Assembly (NCBI RefSeq): GCF_003182195.1
Contig: NZ_QGTM01000008.1
Location: 61,596-125,595 of the forward strand
DNA from: Halomonas sp. A11-A
GTDB lineage: Bacteria; Pseudomonadota; Gammaproteobacteria; Pseudomonadales; Halomonadaceae
DNA length: 64,000 bases
Reading direction: 5' to 3'
Below the pieces are notes generated by a model. That model searched no databases. It was not told the origin of the DNA and worked only from the letters and a program-made list of their open reading frames with translations. A program made the translations under genes and the position numbers. Positions 32,506 through 41,174 of this stretch are shown here, in pieces (the first letter of the stretch is position 1; the number at the start of each line of letters is the position of its first letter).

Positions 32506-33887
32506 ATGAGGCCTGTGATCAATCGGCTGGGCCGGGGGCTCATGGTGCTGGCTGGGGTGGCGGTGGGCGTGGCGCTGCTGGTGCTCTTCGTGGTCAATCG
32601 CCAGGTCCCGGAGCGCAGCGACACGCCGCCGACCCCGGTCGCGGTGAGGGTGATCGAGGCCCGTCCCCTGGCGGTTCGCCTGGAGGCCCGCGGCCACGGC
32701 GTGGCGCGCCCCGCCGAGACCTGGCAGGCCGTGGCCAATGTCTCGGGCCGGGTGGTGGAGCGCCATCCGGGGCTGGAGAGCGGCTCCCTGCTGCGCGAGG
32801 GCACCCTGCTGCTGGCGCTGGACCCGACCGCTATGAGCTGGCCATCGCCGAGGCCGAGGCGGAGCTGGCCAGCCTGGCCGGCGAGCTGGCTCAGCTTGCC
32901 GCCGAGGAGGAGAACACCGGCCGCCTGCTGGCACTGGAGCGCCAGGCCCTGGCCCTCGCCGAGCAGGAGCTGTCGCGCATCGAGCGCCTGGCGGCCAGCG
33001 GCTCGGTGTCGACCTCCCAGCGCGATGCCCAGCGGCGCAGCACCCTGGGGCAGCGCCAGGCGCTGACGTCGCTGGAGAACAACCTGGCGCTGCTGCCGGC
33101 GCGGCGCCAGGTGCTCGAGGCCCAGCGCGAACGTGCCGCGGTGCGCCTGGCCCAGGCCCGCCGGGACCTGGCGGATACGCGCATCACGGCGCCCTACGAC
33201 CTGCGCCTGGACGAGGTGGCGGTGGAACTCCACCAGTTCGTGAGCGCTGGGCAGCGGCTGTTCGAGGCGGACAGCCTGGCCGCCGCCGAGGTGGAGGCGC
33301 ATATCCCGTTCACGGCGATGCGCTGCCTGCTGGGCAGCGTGGCGCCGGCCGAGCTGCCACCCGGCGCCCTGGATCTCGGCGAGCGCCTCGACCTCGGCGC
33401 CATCGAGGCCGAGCTGGCGCTGGTCGGGGCGCCCGGCGTGGGCTGGGAGGGCAGGGTCGTCAGGGTTGCCAGCGGCCTCGACCCGGCCACCCGCGCCGTG
33501 CGGGTGGTGGTGCGGGTCGACCATCCCTGGCGCGATGCGCGCCCTCCCGATCATCCGCCGCTGCAGCGCGACATGTATACCCGGGTGCGGCTCTCGGCGC
33601 CCGGCCCCGAGACCTGGATGGTGGTGCCGGCGTCGGCGCTCCATCAGGGCGAGCTCTATCTGGCCGATGGGGAGGATCGCCTGGTGCGACGCCCGGTCTC
33701 CGTGGCCTTCGCGCAGGGGGAGCTGGCGGTGATCGAGGCGGGCCTGGCCCCGGGGGAGCGCGTGGTGCTCGACGACCTGCAGCCGGCCATCGAGGGCATG
33801 GCGCTCGCCGTGCGTCGGGACGAGGCCGCCGAGGCGCGCCTGGCCGCCCGGGCCCGGGGCGAAGCGTCGACGGGAGAGCGGCCATGA
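32506..33887 (+). pseudogene. RND efflux membrane-fusion protein, frameshifted
   Basis: A HlyD/AcrA-type periplasmic adaptor whose reading frame is broken. Frame 1 encodes the membrane anchor and start of the barrel (LGRGLMVLAGVAVGVALLVLFVV to GTLLLALDPT). At about 32829 the homology jumps to another frame, which continues as RYELAIAEAEAELASLAGEL, a coiled-coil hairpin, barrel and beta segments to GEASTGERP. A single missing base near 32829-32830 (ACCGCT where ACC-CGC-TAT is expected) explains it. Joined, the product would be about 460 residues, normal for the family. The downstream permease overlaps its end by 4 bp. A sequencing error cannot be excluded. Confidence 0.8.
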
Positions 33888-36331
33888 TCCGCTGGTTTGC
33901 CGCCCACCCCACCGCCGCCAACCTGCTGCTGATCCTGCTGCTGGCCGCCGGACTCTTCGCCGCCCCCCACCTCAAGCGTGAGACCTTCCCCGACTATCGT
34001 CCGGTGGAGGTGTCCGTGGAGGTGGTCTACCGCGGGGCCAGCGCCGCCGACGTCGAGGATGCGATCTGCCGACGCCTGTTCGATGCCGTCAAGGGCGTGG
34101 AATTTCTCGACGAGTTCGGCTGCGTGGCCCAGGACAACCTGGCCAGCGCCACGGCGACCATGGCCGCCGGGGGCGACGCCATCCGCTTCCTCAGCGAGAT
34201 CGACACCGAGGTGAGCGCCATCACCGAGCTGCCGGCCCGCGCCGACCCCCCGGTGGTGCGCGAGTTACACCGCAGCGACCTGGTGGCGGCGGTGGCGGTG
34301 TCCGGCGAGATGCCGAGGCGCCAGCTGGAAGACTACGCCCTGCGCCTGGAGGAACGCATCATGACCCTGCCCGGCGTCGCTCGGGTGGCGATCCACGGCA
34401 TGTCCCGGCGCCAGTGGCAGGTGGAGGTACCCCGCGAGGTGCTGGGGCAGCACGGCCTCTCGGCCTGGGAGCTGGCGCGGCGGGTGGCCGGCCAGAGCCT
34501 CGACCTGCCGCTGGGCACGCTGGAGACCGCCGACCGCGACCTCCTGCTGCGCTTCACCGACCAGCGCCGCTCGCCCGCCGAGCTGGCCGAGCTGGTGGTG
34601 GTCTCCGACGCCGGCGGCGGTGAGCTGACCCTGGGCGAGCTGGCCACCATCACCGAGGCCGGTGAGCGTGCCGAGGAGCAGGTCCGCTTCAACGGCGAGC
34701 CGGCGCTGGTGCTGGAGGTGAGCAAGGCGCTGCGGGACGATGCGCTGACCGTCAAGGAGCGGCTCGAGTCGCTGCTCGAGGCCGAGCGTCGTCGCTTCGA
34801 CGGCGGCGTCTCGCTGACGCTGACCCAGGATGCCACCAGCATCGTCCGCGACCGCCTGCAGATGCTGGTGGGCAACGGCCTGATGGGCCTGGTGCTGGTG
34901 GTGCTGGTGATGAGCCTCTTCTTCCGCCCGCGGCTGGCCCTGTGGGCGGTGCTGGGCCTGCCGGCGGCCTTCATGGGGGCCTTCATCGTCATGGCCCTGA
35001 CCGGGCTGTCGCTGAACATGATCACCCTGGTGGCGCTGCTGATGGCCATTGGCATCGTCATGGACGATGCCATCGTGATCACCGACAACATCGCCGCCCA
35101 CGCCGGCGAGGAGGCCACGCCCCTGGAGGCGGTGGTCTCGGGCACCCGCCAGGTGCTGCCCGGGGTGCTCTCGTCCTTCCTGACCACGGTGGCGGTGTTT
35201 GCGCCGCTCTCCTTCCTGGCCGGTGAGCTGGGGGCGGTGCTGGGGCTCGTGCTCGCCATCATCCTGGGGTCGGCCGGTTTCATGGCCGGGGGGCACCTGG
35301 GCAGCGAGGCGATGCCGGATATCGAGGGCGACGTGCTGGAGGCACGCATCCTGATGCCCCAGGGTACACCGCTCGAGCGCACCGAGGCGGTGGCCGAGCG
35401 CATCGAGACGGCGATGCGCGAGCTCGATGCCCGCCTCTCGCCGCAGCAGCCGGGAGGCGCCGCCCTGGTCGAGGCGATCCAGGTGCGCTTCAACCACAAC
35501 CTCAGCGCCCGGGAGGCCGGCCCCCATGTGGCTACCGTCATCGTCGACCTGCTCACCGCCGAGCGGCGCCGGGTGCCGCTTGAGGTGGTGGCCAATGCCG
35601 AGGAGCGGCGCGAATGGGCGCGCATCACCCGCATCGACGGCCGACGCACCGTCACCGTGGAGGCCAACGTGGATGCGCGCCGGGCCAGCGGCCAGGCCAT
35701 CGTCGATGACCTCGTCGGCAGCGGCTGGCTGGAGGATTTCGGTGCCCGCCACCCCGAGGTGGCGGTCTCCTTCGAGGGCCAGGTGGCCAGCTCCGCCGAG
35801 ACCGGGGGCTCCATCGGCCGCGGCCTGCTGATCGGCCTGGTGGGCATCTTCGTGATCCTCTCCTTCCAGTTCCGCAGCTACGTGGAGCCGCTGATCGTCA
35901 TGCTCTCCATCCCGCTGGCCTTCATCGGCGCCATCTGGGGGCATGTGCTGATGGGCTACTACCTCTCTATGCCCTCGCTGATCGGCGCGGCCTCCCTGGC
36001 CGGCATCGTGGTCAACAACGCCATCCTGCTGATCCATTTCATCAAGACGCACCGCGAGCGGGGCCTGGATGCGGTGACGGCCGCCGGCCAGGCCAGCCGC
36101 GACCGGCTGCGCGCCATCCTGATCTCGTCCATCACCACCATCGCCGGGCTGCTGCCGCTGCTGGCCGAGACCAGCACCCAGGCGGCGGCCATCAAGCCGC
36201 TGGTGATCTCGGTGGTCTTCGGCCTGCTCAGCGCCACCGTGCTGGTGCTGCTGGTGATCCCGGCGCTCTATGTGCTGCTGGACGACTGGGGGTGGGTCGT
36301 TGCGGGAGAGAGGCCGGCCACGGCTTCCTGA
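33884..36331 (+). CDS. RND efflux permease, internally shortened
   Basis: An AcrB/MexB-superfamily inner-membrane proton antiporter, 815 residues against roughly 1,020-1,050 expected. The first half is typical (MIRWFAAHPTAANLLLILLL, VVYRGASAADVEDAI, MGLVLVVLVMSLFFRPRLALW, MAIGIVMDDAIVITDNIAAHA). After FAPLSFLAGELGAVL the sequence goes almost directly to LGSEAMPDIEGDVLEARI, the start of the second periplasmic repeat. This removes about 200 residues around TM5-TM7. The rest (IFVILSFQFRSYVEPLIVML to VIPALYVLLDDW) is intact. The frame stays open, but a functional pump is doubtful, particularly with a frameshifted partner upstream. Confidence 0.8.
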   Translation: MIRWFAAHPTAANLLLILLLAAGLFAAPHLKRETFPDYRPVEVSVEVVYRGASAADVEDAICRRLFDAVKGVEFLDEFGCVAQDNLASATATMAAGGDAIRFLSEIDTEVSAITELPARADPPVVRELHRSDLVAAVAVSGEMPRRQLEDYALRLEERIMTLPGVARVAIHGMSRRQWQVEVPREVLGQHGLSAWELARRVAGQSLDLPLGTLETADRDLLLRFTDQRRSPAELAELVVVSDAGGGELTLGELATITEAGERAEEQVRFNGEPALVLEVSKALRDDALTVKERLESLLEAERRRFDGGVSLTLTQDATSIVRDRLQMLVGNGLMGLVLVVLVMSLFFRPRLALWAVLGLPAAFMGAFIVMALTGLSLNMITLVALLMAIGIVMDDAIVITDNIAAHAGEEATPLEAVVSGTRQVLPGVLSSFLTTVAVFAPLSFLAGELGAVLGLVLAIILGSAGFMAGGHLGSEAMPDIEGDVLEARILMPQGTPLERTEAVAERIETAMRELDARLSPQQPGGAALVEAIQVRFNHNLSAREAGPHVATVIVDLLTAERRRVPLEVVANAEERREWARITRIDGRRTVTVEANVDARRASGQAIVDDLVGSGWLEDFGARHPEVAVSFEGQVASSAETGGSIGRGLLIGLVGIFVILSFQFRSYVEPLIVMLSIPLAFIGAIWGHVLMGYYLSMPSLIGAASLAGIVVNNAILLIHFIKTHRERGLDAVTAAGQASRDRLRAILISSITTIAGLLPLLAETSTQAAAIKPLVISVVFGLLSATVLVLLVIPALYVLLDDWGWVVAGERPATAS

Positions 36332-36364
36332 CGCCCGATAGCCCATCCACCCTTCTCGTACGAC

Positions 36365-36390
36365 AGCGCCCCGGCATGTGCCGGGGCGCT
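36365..36390 (+). terminator. Bidirectional terminator between the RND gene and hmp
   Basis: AGCGCCCCGGC pairs with GCCGGGGCGCT around an ATGT loop, between two convergent genes. Confidence 0.65.
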
Positions 36391-36417
36391 TCGTGTCGGT
36401 GGTGGAGCCGAGCCGCC

Positions 36418-37587
36418 TCAGGCGGCGTCGAGGGGACGCGACGGGCCGAAGTGCTCGTGGTGGCGGCGCTCGGCCGGCACTCCCAGCTCGGCCAGGGCCC
36501 GATCGACGGCGCTCATGAAGCCTTGGGGGCCCACGGTGTAGCAGCGTGCGTCCTTCGGCAGCAGCCGCGCCAGCAGTGCGCGGTCGATGCGGCCGGTATG
36601 GTCGGCCGCCTCGCCGCGCTCGTGGACGGTCACCGTGTGCAGCTGTTCCGGGTGCGCCTCGGCCAGGGCCGCGACCTCGTCGCGGAAGGCGTGATGGTCG
36701 GCATCCAGGGCGGCGTGCAGGTAGACCACGCGGCGGCCCTGTGCCAGCGCCTGGCGGGCCAGAGGCAGCATCGGCGTCTGGCCGACCCCGCCGGAGGCCA
36801 GCAGCAGCGGCTCGCTACCCTCGGCCAGGGTCAGGTCGCCGGCCGGTGGCAGCAGCTCCAGGGTATCGTCCACCGCCATGGCGTCATGCAGGTGGCGGCT
36901 GGCGCGCCCTTCCGGCTCGCGCTTGACGGAGATCCGGTAGGTGCGGCCGTTGGGCAGCGCCGAGAGGCTGTAGTGGCGATAGAGCGGCTCGCCGTCGAGG
37001 GTCAGCCTGACCCCGATGTACTGGCCCGGGGCATGCTCGGCCACCGGGTCGCCGTCCACGGGCGCCAGCACGAAGGAGCGGATCACCGCGCTCTCCTGGC
37101 GGGTCTCGGCGATGCGGAAGGTGCGGGTACCGCGCCAGCCGCCGGGTCGCTGCTCGAACGTCCGATAACGGTGGGCCTCCAGCTCGATCAGCAGGCCGGC
37201 CAGCTCCTCGTAGACACCGCTCCAGGCGGCGGCGATCTCCGGTGTCACGGCGTCACCGAGCACCTCGCCGATGGCGGTCATCAGGCACTCGCCGACGATG
37301 GGGTAGTGCTCGGGGCGGATGTCCAGGGAGACGTGCTTGCTGACCACCGTGGCCAGGGTCTCGCGCACCTTCTCGCGATCATGGCGTAGCTGCACATAGG
37401 CCAGCACGGCACCGGCCAGGGCCCTCGGCTGCCCGCCGTCGGCCTGGTGGGCCTCGTTGAATAGCGGCTTCACTTCGGGGTAGCGGTCGAACATCAGCGG
37501 ATAGAAGCGTTGGGTGATGGCGTCGAGATGCTCGGCGACGGTGGGGGCGGTGGCTGCGATCAGGGCTTCCTGGGCAGGGGTCAGCAT
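36418..37587 (-). CDS. hmp: Flavohemoglobin nitric oxide dioxygenase Hmp
   Basis: A 389-residue cytoplasmic enzyme that oxidises NO to nitrate with oxygen and NAD(P)H. The globin domain (LTPAQEALIAATAPTVAEHLDAI, FNEAHQ, proximal His in VVSKHVSLDIRPEHYPIVGE) is joined to a ferredoxin-reductase module. That module has FAD motif PLYRHYSLSALP, NAD motif LLASGGVGQTPMLPLARQAL and C-terminal YTVGPQGFMSAVDRALAELG and HEHFGPSRPL. The ATG at 37587 starts the globin; the longer open frame upstream is a shadow. A near-perfect NsrR box 41 bp upstream gives the expected NO induction. Confidence 0.96.
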   Translation of the reverse strand: MLTPAQEALIAATAPTVAEHLDAITQRFYPLMFDRYPEVKPLFNEAHQADGGQPRALAGAVLAYVQLRHDREKVRETLATVVSKHVSLDIRPEHYPIVGECLMTAIGEVLGDAVTPEIAAAWSGVYEELAGLLIELEAHRYRTFEQRPGGWRGTRTFRIAETRQESAVIRSFVLAPVDGDPVAEHAPGQYIGVRLTLDGEPLYRHYSLSALPNGRTYRISVKREPEGRASRHLHDAMAVDDTLELLPPAGDLTLAEGSEPLLLASGGVGQTPMLPLARQALAQGRRVVYLHAALDADHHAFRDEVAALAEAHPEQLHTVTVHERGEAADHTGRIDRALLARLLPKDARCYTVGPQGFMSAVDRALAELGVPAERRHHEHFGPSRPLDAA

Positions 37588-37627
37588 GGCTGGCTCCTCT
37601 TCGGGTTCGTCGGGGGGTGTGTTTTTT

Positions 37628-37650
37628 AAGATGCATATAAAATACATCTT
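37628..37650 (-). promoter_or_regulatory. NsrR operator of hmp
   Basis: AAGATGCATAT and its mirror ATACATCTT form a near-perfect 23-bp NsrR palindrome flanked by TTAA/TTAA. It is one of the two strongest boxes in the window. No FNR-type box is seen in this promoter. Confidence 0.9.
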
Positions 37651-37700
37651 AAAAGTGGCGATCGCTACCCCCCTGCCCTGGTACAGGATGTCGCACCGGG

Positions 37701-38267
37701 TCAGTAGGCCCAGACGATGGCCATCAAGAGGCCCCAGGCCAGCACCCCGGCGGCCATGATGGTGTAGGTCGCCGACATGGCCACGATGTCCTCGTCCGTT
37801 CGGCGGCAGAGGGCCTGAAGGCCGTGATAGATCAGGCTGCAGGAGATGCCCAGTGCCACCAGCACCGCCAGGGCGTTGAGCAGCAGGCTGGGGATCAGCA
37901 GCACGATCGCTGAGGACCACAGCGGCAGCGGGGCCAGGGCGGCCAGCAGGTAGGCGTCGTGGTAGTCGATCGAGAGCTCGCGGGTGCCATTGACCACGGC
38001 GTGGATCAGCCAGCCCATCACGAAGAAGGTCAGCAGCTCCGCCAGGAACAGGATGGTGGTGATGAAGCGCCACTCCCGGTCGGCGAAGCCGGCGACGAAG
38101 GCGTCCCCGTAGTGGGTACCGGCGTAGTAGAGCATCAGCGGGGGCAGCAGCGACATCGGGAAGACGATGGCCCAGGCCAGCAGCGGAATGGAGGGGCGGC
38201 GCTGCTGCAGCTCCTTCCAGCCGACGCTGCGGGTGAAGGGCAGGCGGACGACGGTGATCAGGTTCAT
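37701..38267 (-). CDS. YIP1/DUF1282-like membrane protein
   Basis: A 188-residue polytopic membrane protein of the bacterial YIP1 type. After a short amphipathic N-terminus (LITVVRLPFTRSVGWKELQQRRPS) come five hydrophobic helices (IPLLAWAIVFPMSLLPPLMLYYAG, FITTILFLAELLTFFVMGWLIHAVV, LAALAPLPLWSSAIVLLIPSL, LAVLVALGISCSLIYHGLQAL, MAAGVLAWGLLMAIVWAY). The function is unknown. The ATG at 38267 follows GGGGGAAA. It is divergent from a MarR gene with a palindromic operator between, so it is probably that regulator's target. Confidence 0.8.
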   Translation of the reverse strand: MNLITVVRLPFTRSVGWKELQQRRPSIPLLAWAIVFPMSLLPPLMLYYAGTHYGDAFVAGFADREWRFITTILFLAELLTFFVMGWLIHAVVNGTRELSIDYHDAYLLAALAPLPLWSSAIVLLIPSLLLNALAVLVALGISCSLIYHGLQALCRRTDEDIVAMSATYTIMAAGVLAWGLLMAIVWAY

Positions 38268-38344
38268 GGCGCTTTCCCCCTGTTGGTTCGGGCCGGTCCC
38301 CCGGTGTGGCGAGCCGAAGATTGCGGGGCCGCATCGGGGCATTT

Positions 38345-38363
38345 AATATCACATTGTGATATT
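38345..38363 (+). promoter_or_regulatory. Palindromic MarR-type operator
   Basis: AATATCACATTGTGATATT is a perfect 9-1-9 inverted repeat in the gap between the YIP1-like gene and the divergent MarR gene. Such AT-rich dyads are typical MarR sites, so autoregulation plus control of the YIP1-like gene is likely. Confidence 0.75.
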
Positions 38364-38430
38364 TATGCTTTAACAGTTAGTGCTCGACGCGGGACCTGTC
38401 AAGGCGCGTGAAGCAGGAGAAGGGGCTTTC

Positions 38431-38847
38431 ATGACCGAGGGTGAGCGGTTGACCAAGCAGGATTTCCAGCGGCTATCACATTTTCGCTATCAACTGCGCT
38501 GCTTCCTGCGTCAGAGCGATGACATCTGCCGTGAGCACGGCGTAACGCCGCTGCAGTATCAGCTGCTGCTGCACCTCAAGGGCTTCGAGCAGCGACAGTG
38601 GGCGACTGTGGGCGAACTGGCGGAGCGGCTCCAGGCCAAGCATCACGGCACGGTGGCGCTGGTCGACCGCTGCGAGGAGTCCGGCCTGGTGGTGAGGCGC
38701 CCGGGACGCGACGACCGGCGTCGCATCGAGGTCCACCTGCTGGGGAAAGGCGCCGAGCTGGCCGAACGGATCGCCGAGAGGCACCAGCCGGAGCTTCGTC
38801 ATCTTCAGGAGGAGTTTCAGCTGCCGGGGTGGCCCCGGCTGCCCTGA
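38431..38847 (+). CDS. MarR family transcriptional regulator
   Basis: A 138-residue winged HTH repressor. The DNA-binding region is LQYQLLLHLKGF, ATVGELAERLQAKHHGTVALVDRCEESGLVVRR and wing DDRRRIEVHLLGKG. The flanking helices form the dimer. The ATG at 38431 follows AGGAGAAGGGG. Ligand and targets are unknown; the palindrome 68 bp upstream is the obvious operator. Confidence 0.88.
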   Translation: MTEGERLTKQDFQRLSHFRYQLRCFLRQSDDICREHGVTPLQYQLLLHLKGFEQRQWATVGELAERLQAKHHGTVALVDRCEESGLVVRRPGRDDRRRIEVHLLGKGAELAERIAERHQPELRHLQEEFQLPGWPRLP

Positions 38848-38856
38848 CCGTCTGGA

Positions 38857-38876
38857 CCGGGGGCGCTCGCCCCCGG
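38857..38876 (+). terminator. Hairpin between marR and nirF
   Basis: CCGGGGGCG pairs with CGCCCCCGG around a CT turn, between the convergent marR and nirF genes. Confidence 0.55.
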
Positions 38877-38887
38877 GGTGGCTGCCG

Positions 38888-40096
38888 CTACAGGCCGATG
38901 CGGTGGGCCCGGTGGGTGAAGAAGATGCCGCTGGGCGACTCCGCCGGCAGGCGGGCCAGCTCCTCGAAGGTGCGGGTGTCGTAGACCACCACGTGGCCGC
39001 TGTCCCGGGCGGAGATCCAGATGTGCTCGCCGCGGGGGGTGAACTCCTTGTGCAGGATCGACTCGCCGGGGGAGAGCGTCTCGATCACCTCCCGGGTGCG
39101 GGTGTCGATCACCTGGACCCGGTCGTTGTCGGGGTGGGCGAAGGTGACCCACACCTGCTGCTCGTCGGGGCGGCTCATCACGAAGATCGGCTGGCCGTGC
39201 ACCTCGATGCGATCGGTCAGCGACCAGTCGCGGGTGTCGGCCACCAGCACCTCGTTGCGGCCTACGGCGGGGAAGAAGGCCTGGTCGCCGGCCATGGCCC
39301 AGCCCTCCAGGTGGGGCATCTTGTAGACCGGCAGGCGCTCCTCGCCGCGGCCGTAGTCGGGCAGGATGCGCTGCACGCCCTTCTCCGGGTGCCACAGGTC
39401 GAGCAGCGCCATGCCATCCTCGCCGAACAGCCCGGCGATGTAGTAGCGCCCGTTGGCGGTGATCAGGGCGTCGTAGGGCATGCTGCCCACGTCGCGATAG
39501 CGGGTCACCTCGGGCTCCGGCGTGGACATGTCCAGGGTCCAGATCTCGCCGGCCTCGAACAGGCTGAACACGAACATGTTGCCCGGCACGTCCACCACGC
39601 CCACCACCTTGGCCTGGTCGGTGGTGCCGTCGGCTTTCTCGTAGGTGGCCGGCACGTCGACGACCAGCTCCATGGTCTCGACGTCGAACACCTTCACGCC
39701 GCCCGGCTCGTAGTTGCCCACCGCCACATAGCGGCCGTCCTGGGAGATGGCGCCGCCGATGCTGTTGCCGCCCTGGATGATGCGCCCGTCGATCTCGCCG
39801 GTGAGCAGGTCGAGCCGGGTCAGGCCGCCGTCGCGGCCGAAGACGAAGGCGTGGCGGGCATCGCGGGTGAACTTCACCGAGGCGTGGGAGAGGTCGCCGA
39901 AGCCCTCGATGTGCCTGAGTACCCGCTTGTGGGTGGTGTCGACCAGCGCCACGCTGCCGGTGGCGCGCTCGATCACCACGCCCAGGTCGCCGGTGCCGCG
40001 AATCTCCACGGCGGGCTCGGCCAGGGCGGGGCCGGCCGCCAGCAGCGAGAGGGCGCCGGCGGCGAGCAGGGTCTTGATGGGGCGGTTCAACGGCAT
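38888..40096 (-). CDS. nirF: Heme d1 biosynthesis protein NirF
   Basis: A 402-residue periplasmic d1-propeller protein (signal peptide IKTLLAAGALSLLAAGPALA) essential for a late step of heme d1 synthesis. It lacks a cytochrome c domain and the CxxCH motif, which separates it from NirS and NirN. Typical propeller segments are GTGDLGVVIERATGSVALVD, VGNYEPGGVKVFD and FTPRGEHIWISARDSGHVVVYD. It is downstream of nirC on the minus strand, 18 bp apart. Confidence 0.94.
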   Translation of the reverse strand: MPLNRPIKTLLAAGALSLLAAGPALAEPAVEIRGTGDLGVVIERATGSVALVDTTHKRVLRHIEGFGDLSHASVKFTRDARHAFVFGRDGGLTRLDLLTGEIDGRIIQGGNSIGGAISQDGRYVAVGNYEPGGVKVFDVETMELVVDVPATYEKADGTTDQAKVVGVVDVPGNMFVFSLFEAGEIWTLDMSTPEPEVTRYRDVGSMPYDALITANGRYYIAGLFGEDGMALLDLWHPEKGVQRILPDYGRGEERLPVYKMPHLEGWAMAGDQAFFPAVGRNEVLVADTRDWSLTDRIEVHGQPIFVMSRPDEQQVWVTFAHPDNDRVQVIDTRTREVIETLSPGESILHKEFTPRGEHIWISARDSGHVVVYDTRTFEELARLPAESPSGIFFTHRAHRIGL

Positions 40097-40114
40097 GGCG
40101 TTCTCCTCGGGGGA

Positions 40115-40465
40115 TCAGTCGTCCAGGGTCTTCAGGCGGTTGTCGGTCTGCAGGTGGTCGGCGATCCAGCGCGCCTCCTCCTCGCTGAGCAGCGCCTCCC
40201 AGCCGGGCATGGCGGTGCCGGGGATGCCGTGGCGGATGATATGCGTCAGCGCCTCGGGGCTCAGGGTCTGCATGCGGTCGCGGGGCAGGGCGGGGCCCAG
40301 GCCGCCGCGCAGGGTCATGCCGTGACAGGAGCCGCAGTCCTGGTAGAGCAGGGTCTCCAGGCGCTCGGGGTTCGGGGCGCCGGTGTCCCGGCTCTCCGCC
40401 TGGGCCACCTGAGGCAGCAGCCAGACCAGGCCGACTAACAGCAGGGGAAGGGCTCTCTTGGGCAT
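40115..40465 (-). CDS. nirC: Cytochrome c55X NirC
   Basis: A 116-residue periplasmic monoheme cytochrome associated with heme d1 synthesis or insertion. The signal peptide (RALPLLLVGLVWLLPQVAQA) precedes LLYQDCGSCHGMTLRGGLGPAL and the Met ligand in GIPGTAMPGWEALLSEEEARWIADHL. The ATG at 40465 is chosen since it opens the signal peptide; a longer frame overlaps the divergent promoter region. Confidence 0.9.
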   Translation of the reverse strand: MPKRALPLLLVGLVWLLPQVAQAESRDTGAPNPERLETLLYQDCGSCHGMTLRGGLGPALPRDRMQTLSPEALTHIIRHGIPGTAMPGWEALLSEEEARWIADHLQTDNRLKTLDD

Positions 40466-40529
40466 GTCGGGGCTCGCAGGAGGTGGGGTGACGGATACCC
40501 GAGTCTCGCCGTCAGGGCGTCGCTCTGCG

Positions 40530-40543
40530 TTGATGAATATCAA
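40530..40543 (-). promoter_or_regulatory. FNR/DNR-type box for nirCF
   Basis: TTGATGAATATCAA is a perfect consensus dyad, 65 bp upstream of the nirC start. With the second box at 40601 it gives each divergent operon its own site. Confidence 0.8.
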
Positions 40544-40600
40544 GCCGCGGGGCAGTTGCGAAGGGGATTGGATCATAAAAGGGCATTCCGCATGCCTCTT

Positions 40601-40614
40601 TTGACTTGCGTCAA
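40601..40614 (+). promoter_or_regulatory. FNR/DNR-type box for nirDLGHJEN
   Basis: TTGACTTGCGTCAA is a perfect consensus dyad, 87 bp upstream of nirD and about 60 bp (centre to centre) from the NsrR-type box. Confidence 0.8.
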
Positions 40615-40655
40615 CCACCGCGGAGTTCTCCGCTTGCGGGGTTCGGGCTGCAGGT

Positions 40656-40678
40656 AAGATGCTCGAGAAAGGCATCTT
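40656..40678 (+). promoter_or_regulatory. NsrR-type operator upstream of nirD
   Basis: AAGATGCTCG on the left and GGCATCTT on the right form a good 23-bp box. If the FNR-type box is at -41, it covers about +7 to +29 and ends 22 bp before the nirD ATG. Confidence 0.75.
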
Positions 40679-40700
40679 AAAGCGCCACAAGGAGCGTCCC

Positions 40701-41174
40701 ATGGTCACACTCGACCCCTTGGACCGCCAACTGATCGACGCCTACCAGCGCGGCCTGCCGGTCTGCGAGCGGCCCTTCGCCGCCATGGCGGCGCACCTGG
40801 GCAGCAGCGAGGCGGAGGTGCTCGAGCGCCTGGCGCGCCTGGCGGATCTCGAGGTGCTCAGCCGGGTAGGGCCGGTCTTCGACCACGCCCGTGCCGGCGC
40901 CAGCCTGCTGGCCGCGGTGGCGGCGCCCGAGCCTGCGCGCGATGCCGTGGCGGAGGTGATCAACCGCGCCCCCGGCGTCAACCACAACTACCTGCGCGAG
41001 CACGACTTCAACCTCTGGTTCGTGATGACCGCGCCCGACGAGGCCGTCCTCGAGGCTCGCCTCGATGCCCTGGAGGCCGAGCTCGAGCGCGAGATCCTGC
41101 GCCTGCCCATGCTCGAGGGGTTCCACATCGACCTCGGCTTCCCGATCCCCTGGCATGAACTGGAGGCGCCATGA
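40701..41174 (+). CDS. nirD: Siroheme decarboxylase subunit NirD
   Basis: A 157-residue Lrp/AsnC-like protein that, with NirL, NirG and NirH, decarboxylates siroheme to didecarboxysiroheme on the heme d1 pathway. It shows the AsnC HTH-like start LDRQLIDAYQRGLPVCERPFAAMAAHLG and the NirD/G-type VNHNYLREHDFNLWFVMTA. That HNYxRxHxxNLWFV motif contains the catalytic-region His/Arg. The ATG at 40701 follows AAGGAGCG. It overlaps nirL by 4 bp. Confidence 0.9.
   Translation: MVTLDPLDRQLIDAYQRGLPVCERPFAAMAAHLGSSEAEVLERLARLADLEVLSRVGPVFDHARAGASLLAAVAAPEPARDAVAEVINRAPGVNHNYLREHDFNLWFVMTAPDEAVLEARLDALEAELEREILRLPMLEGFHIDLGFPIPWHELEAP

Noticed and set aside
34265..36346. 693-codon minus-strand open frame opposite the RND gene
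   Set aside because: Same GC-driven artefact; composition is repetitive and no motif is seen.
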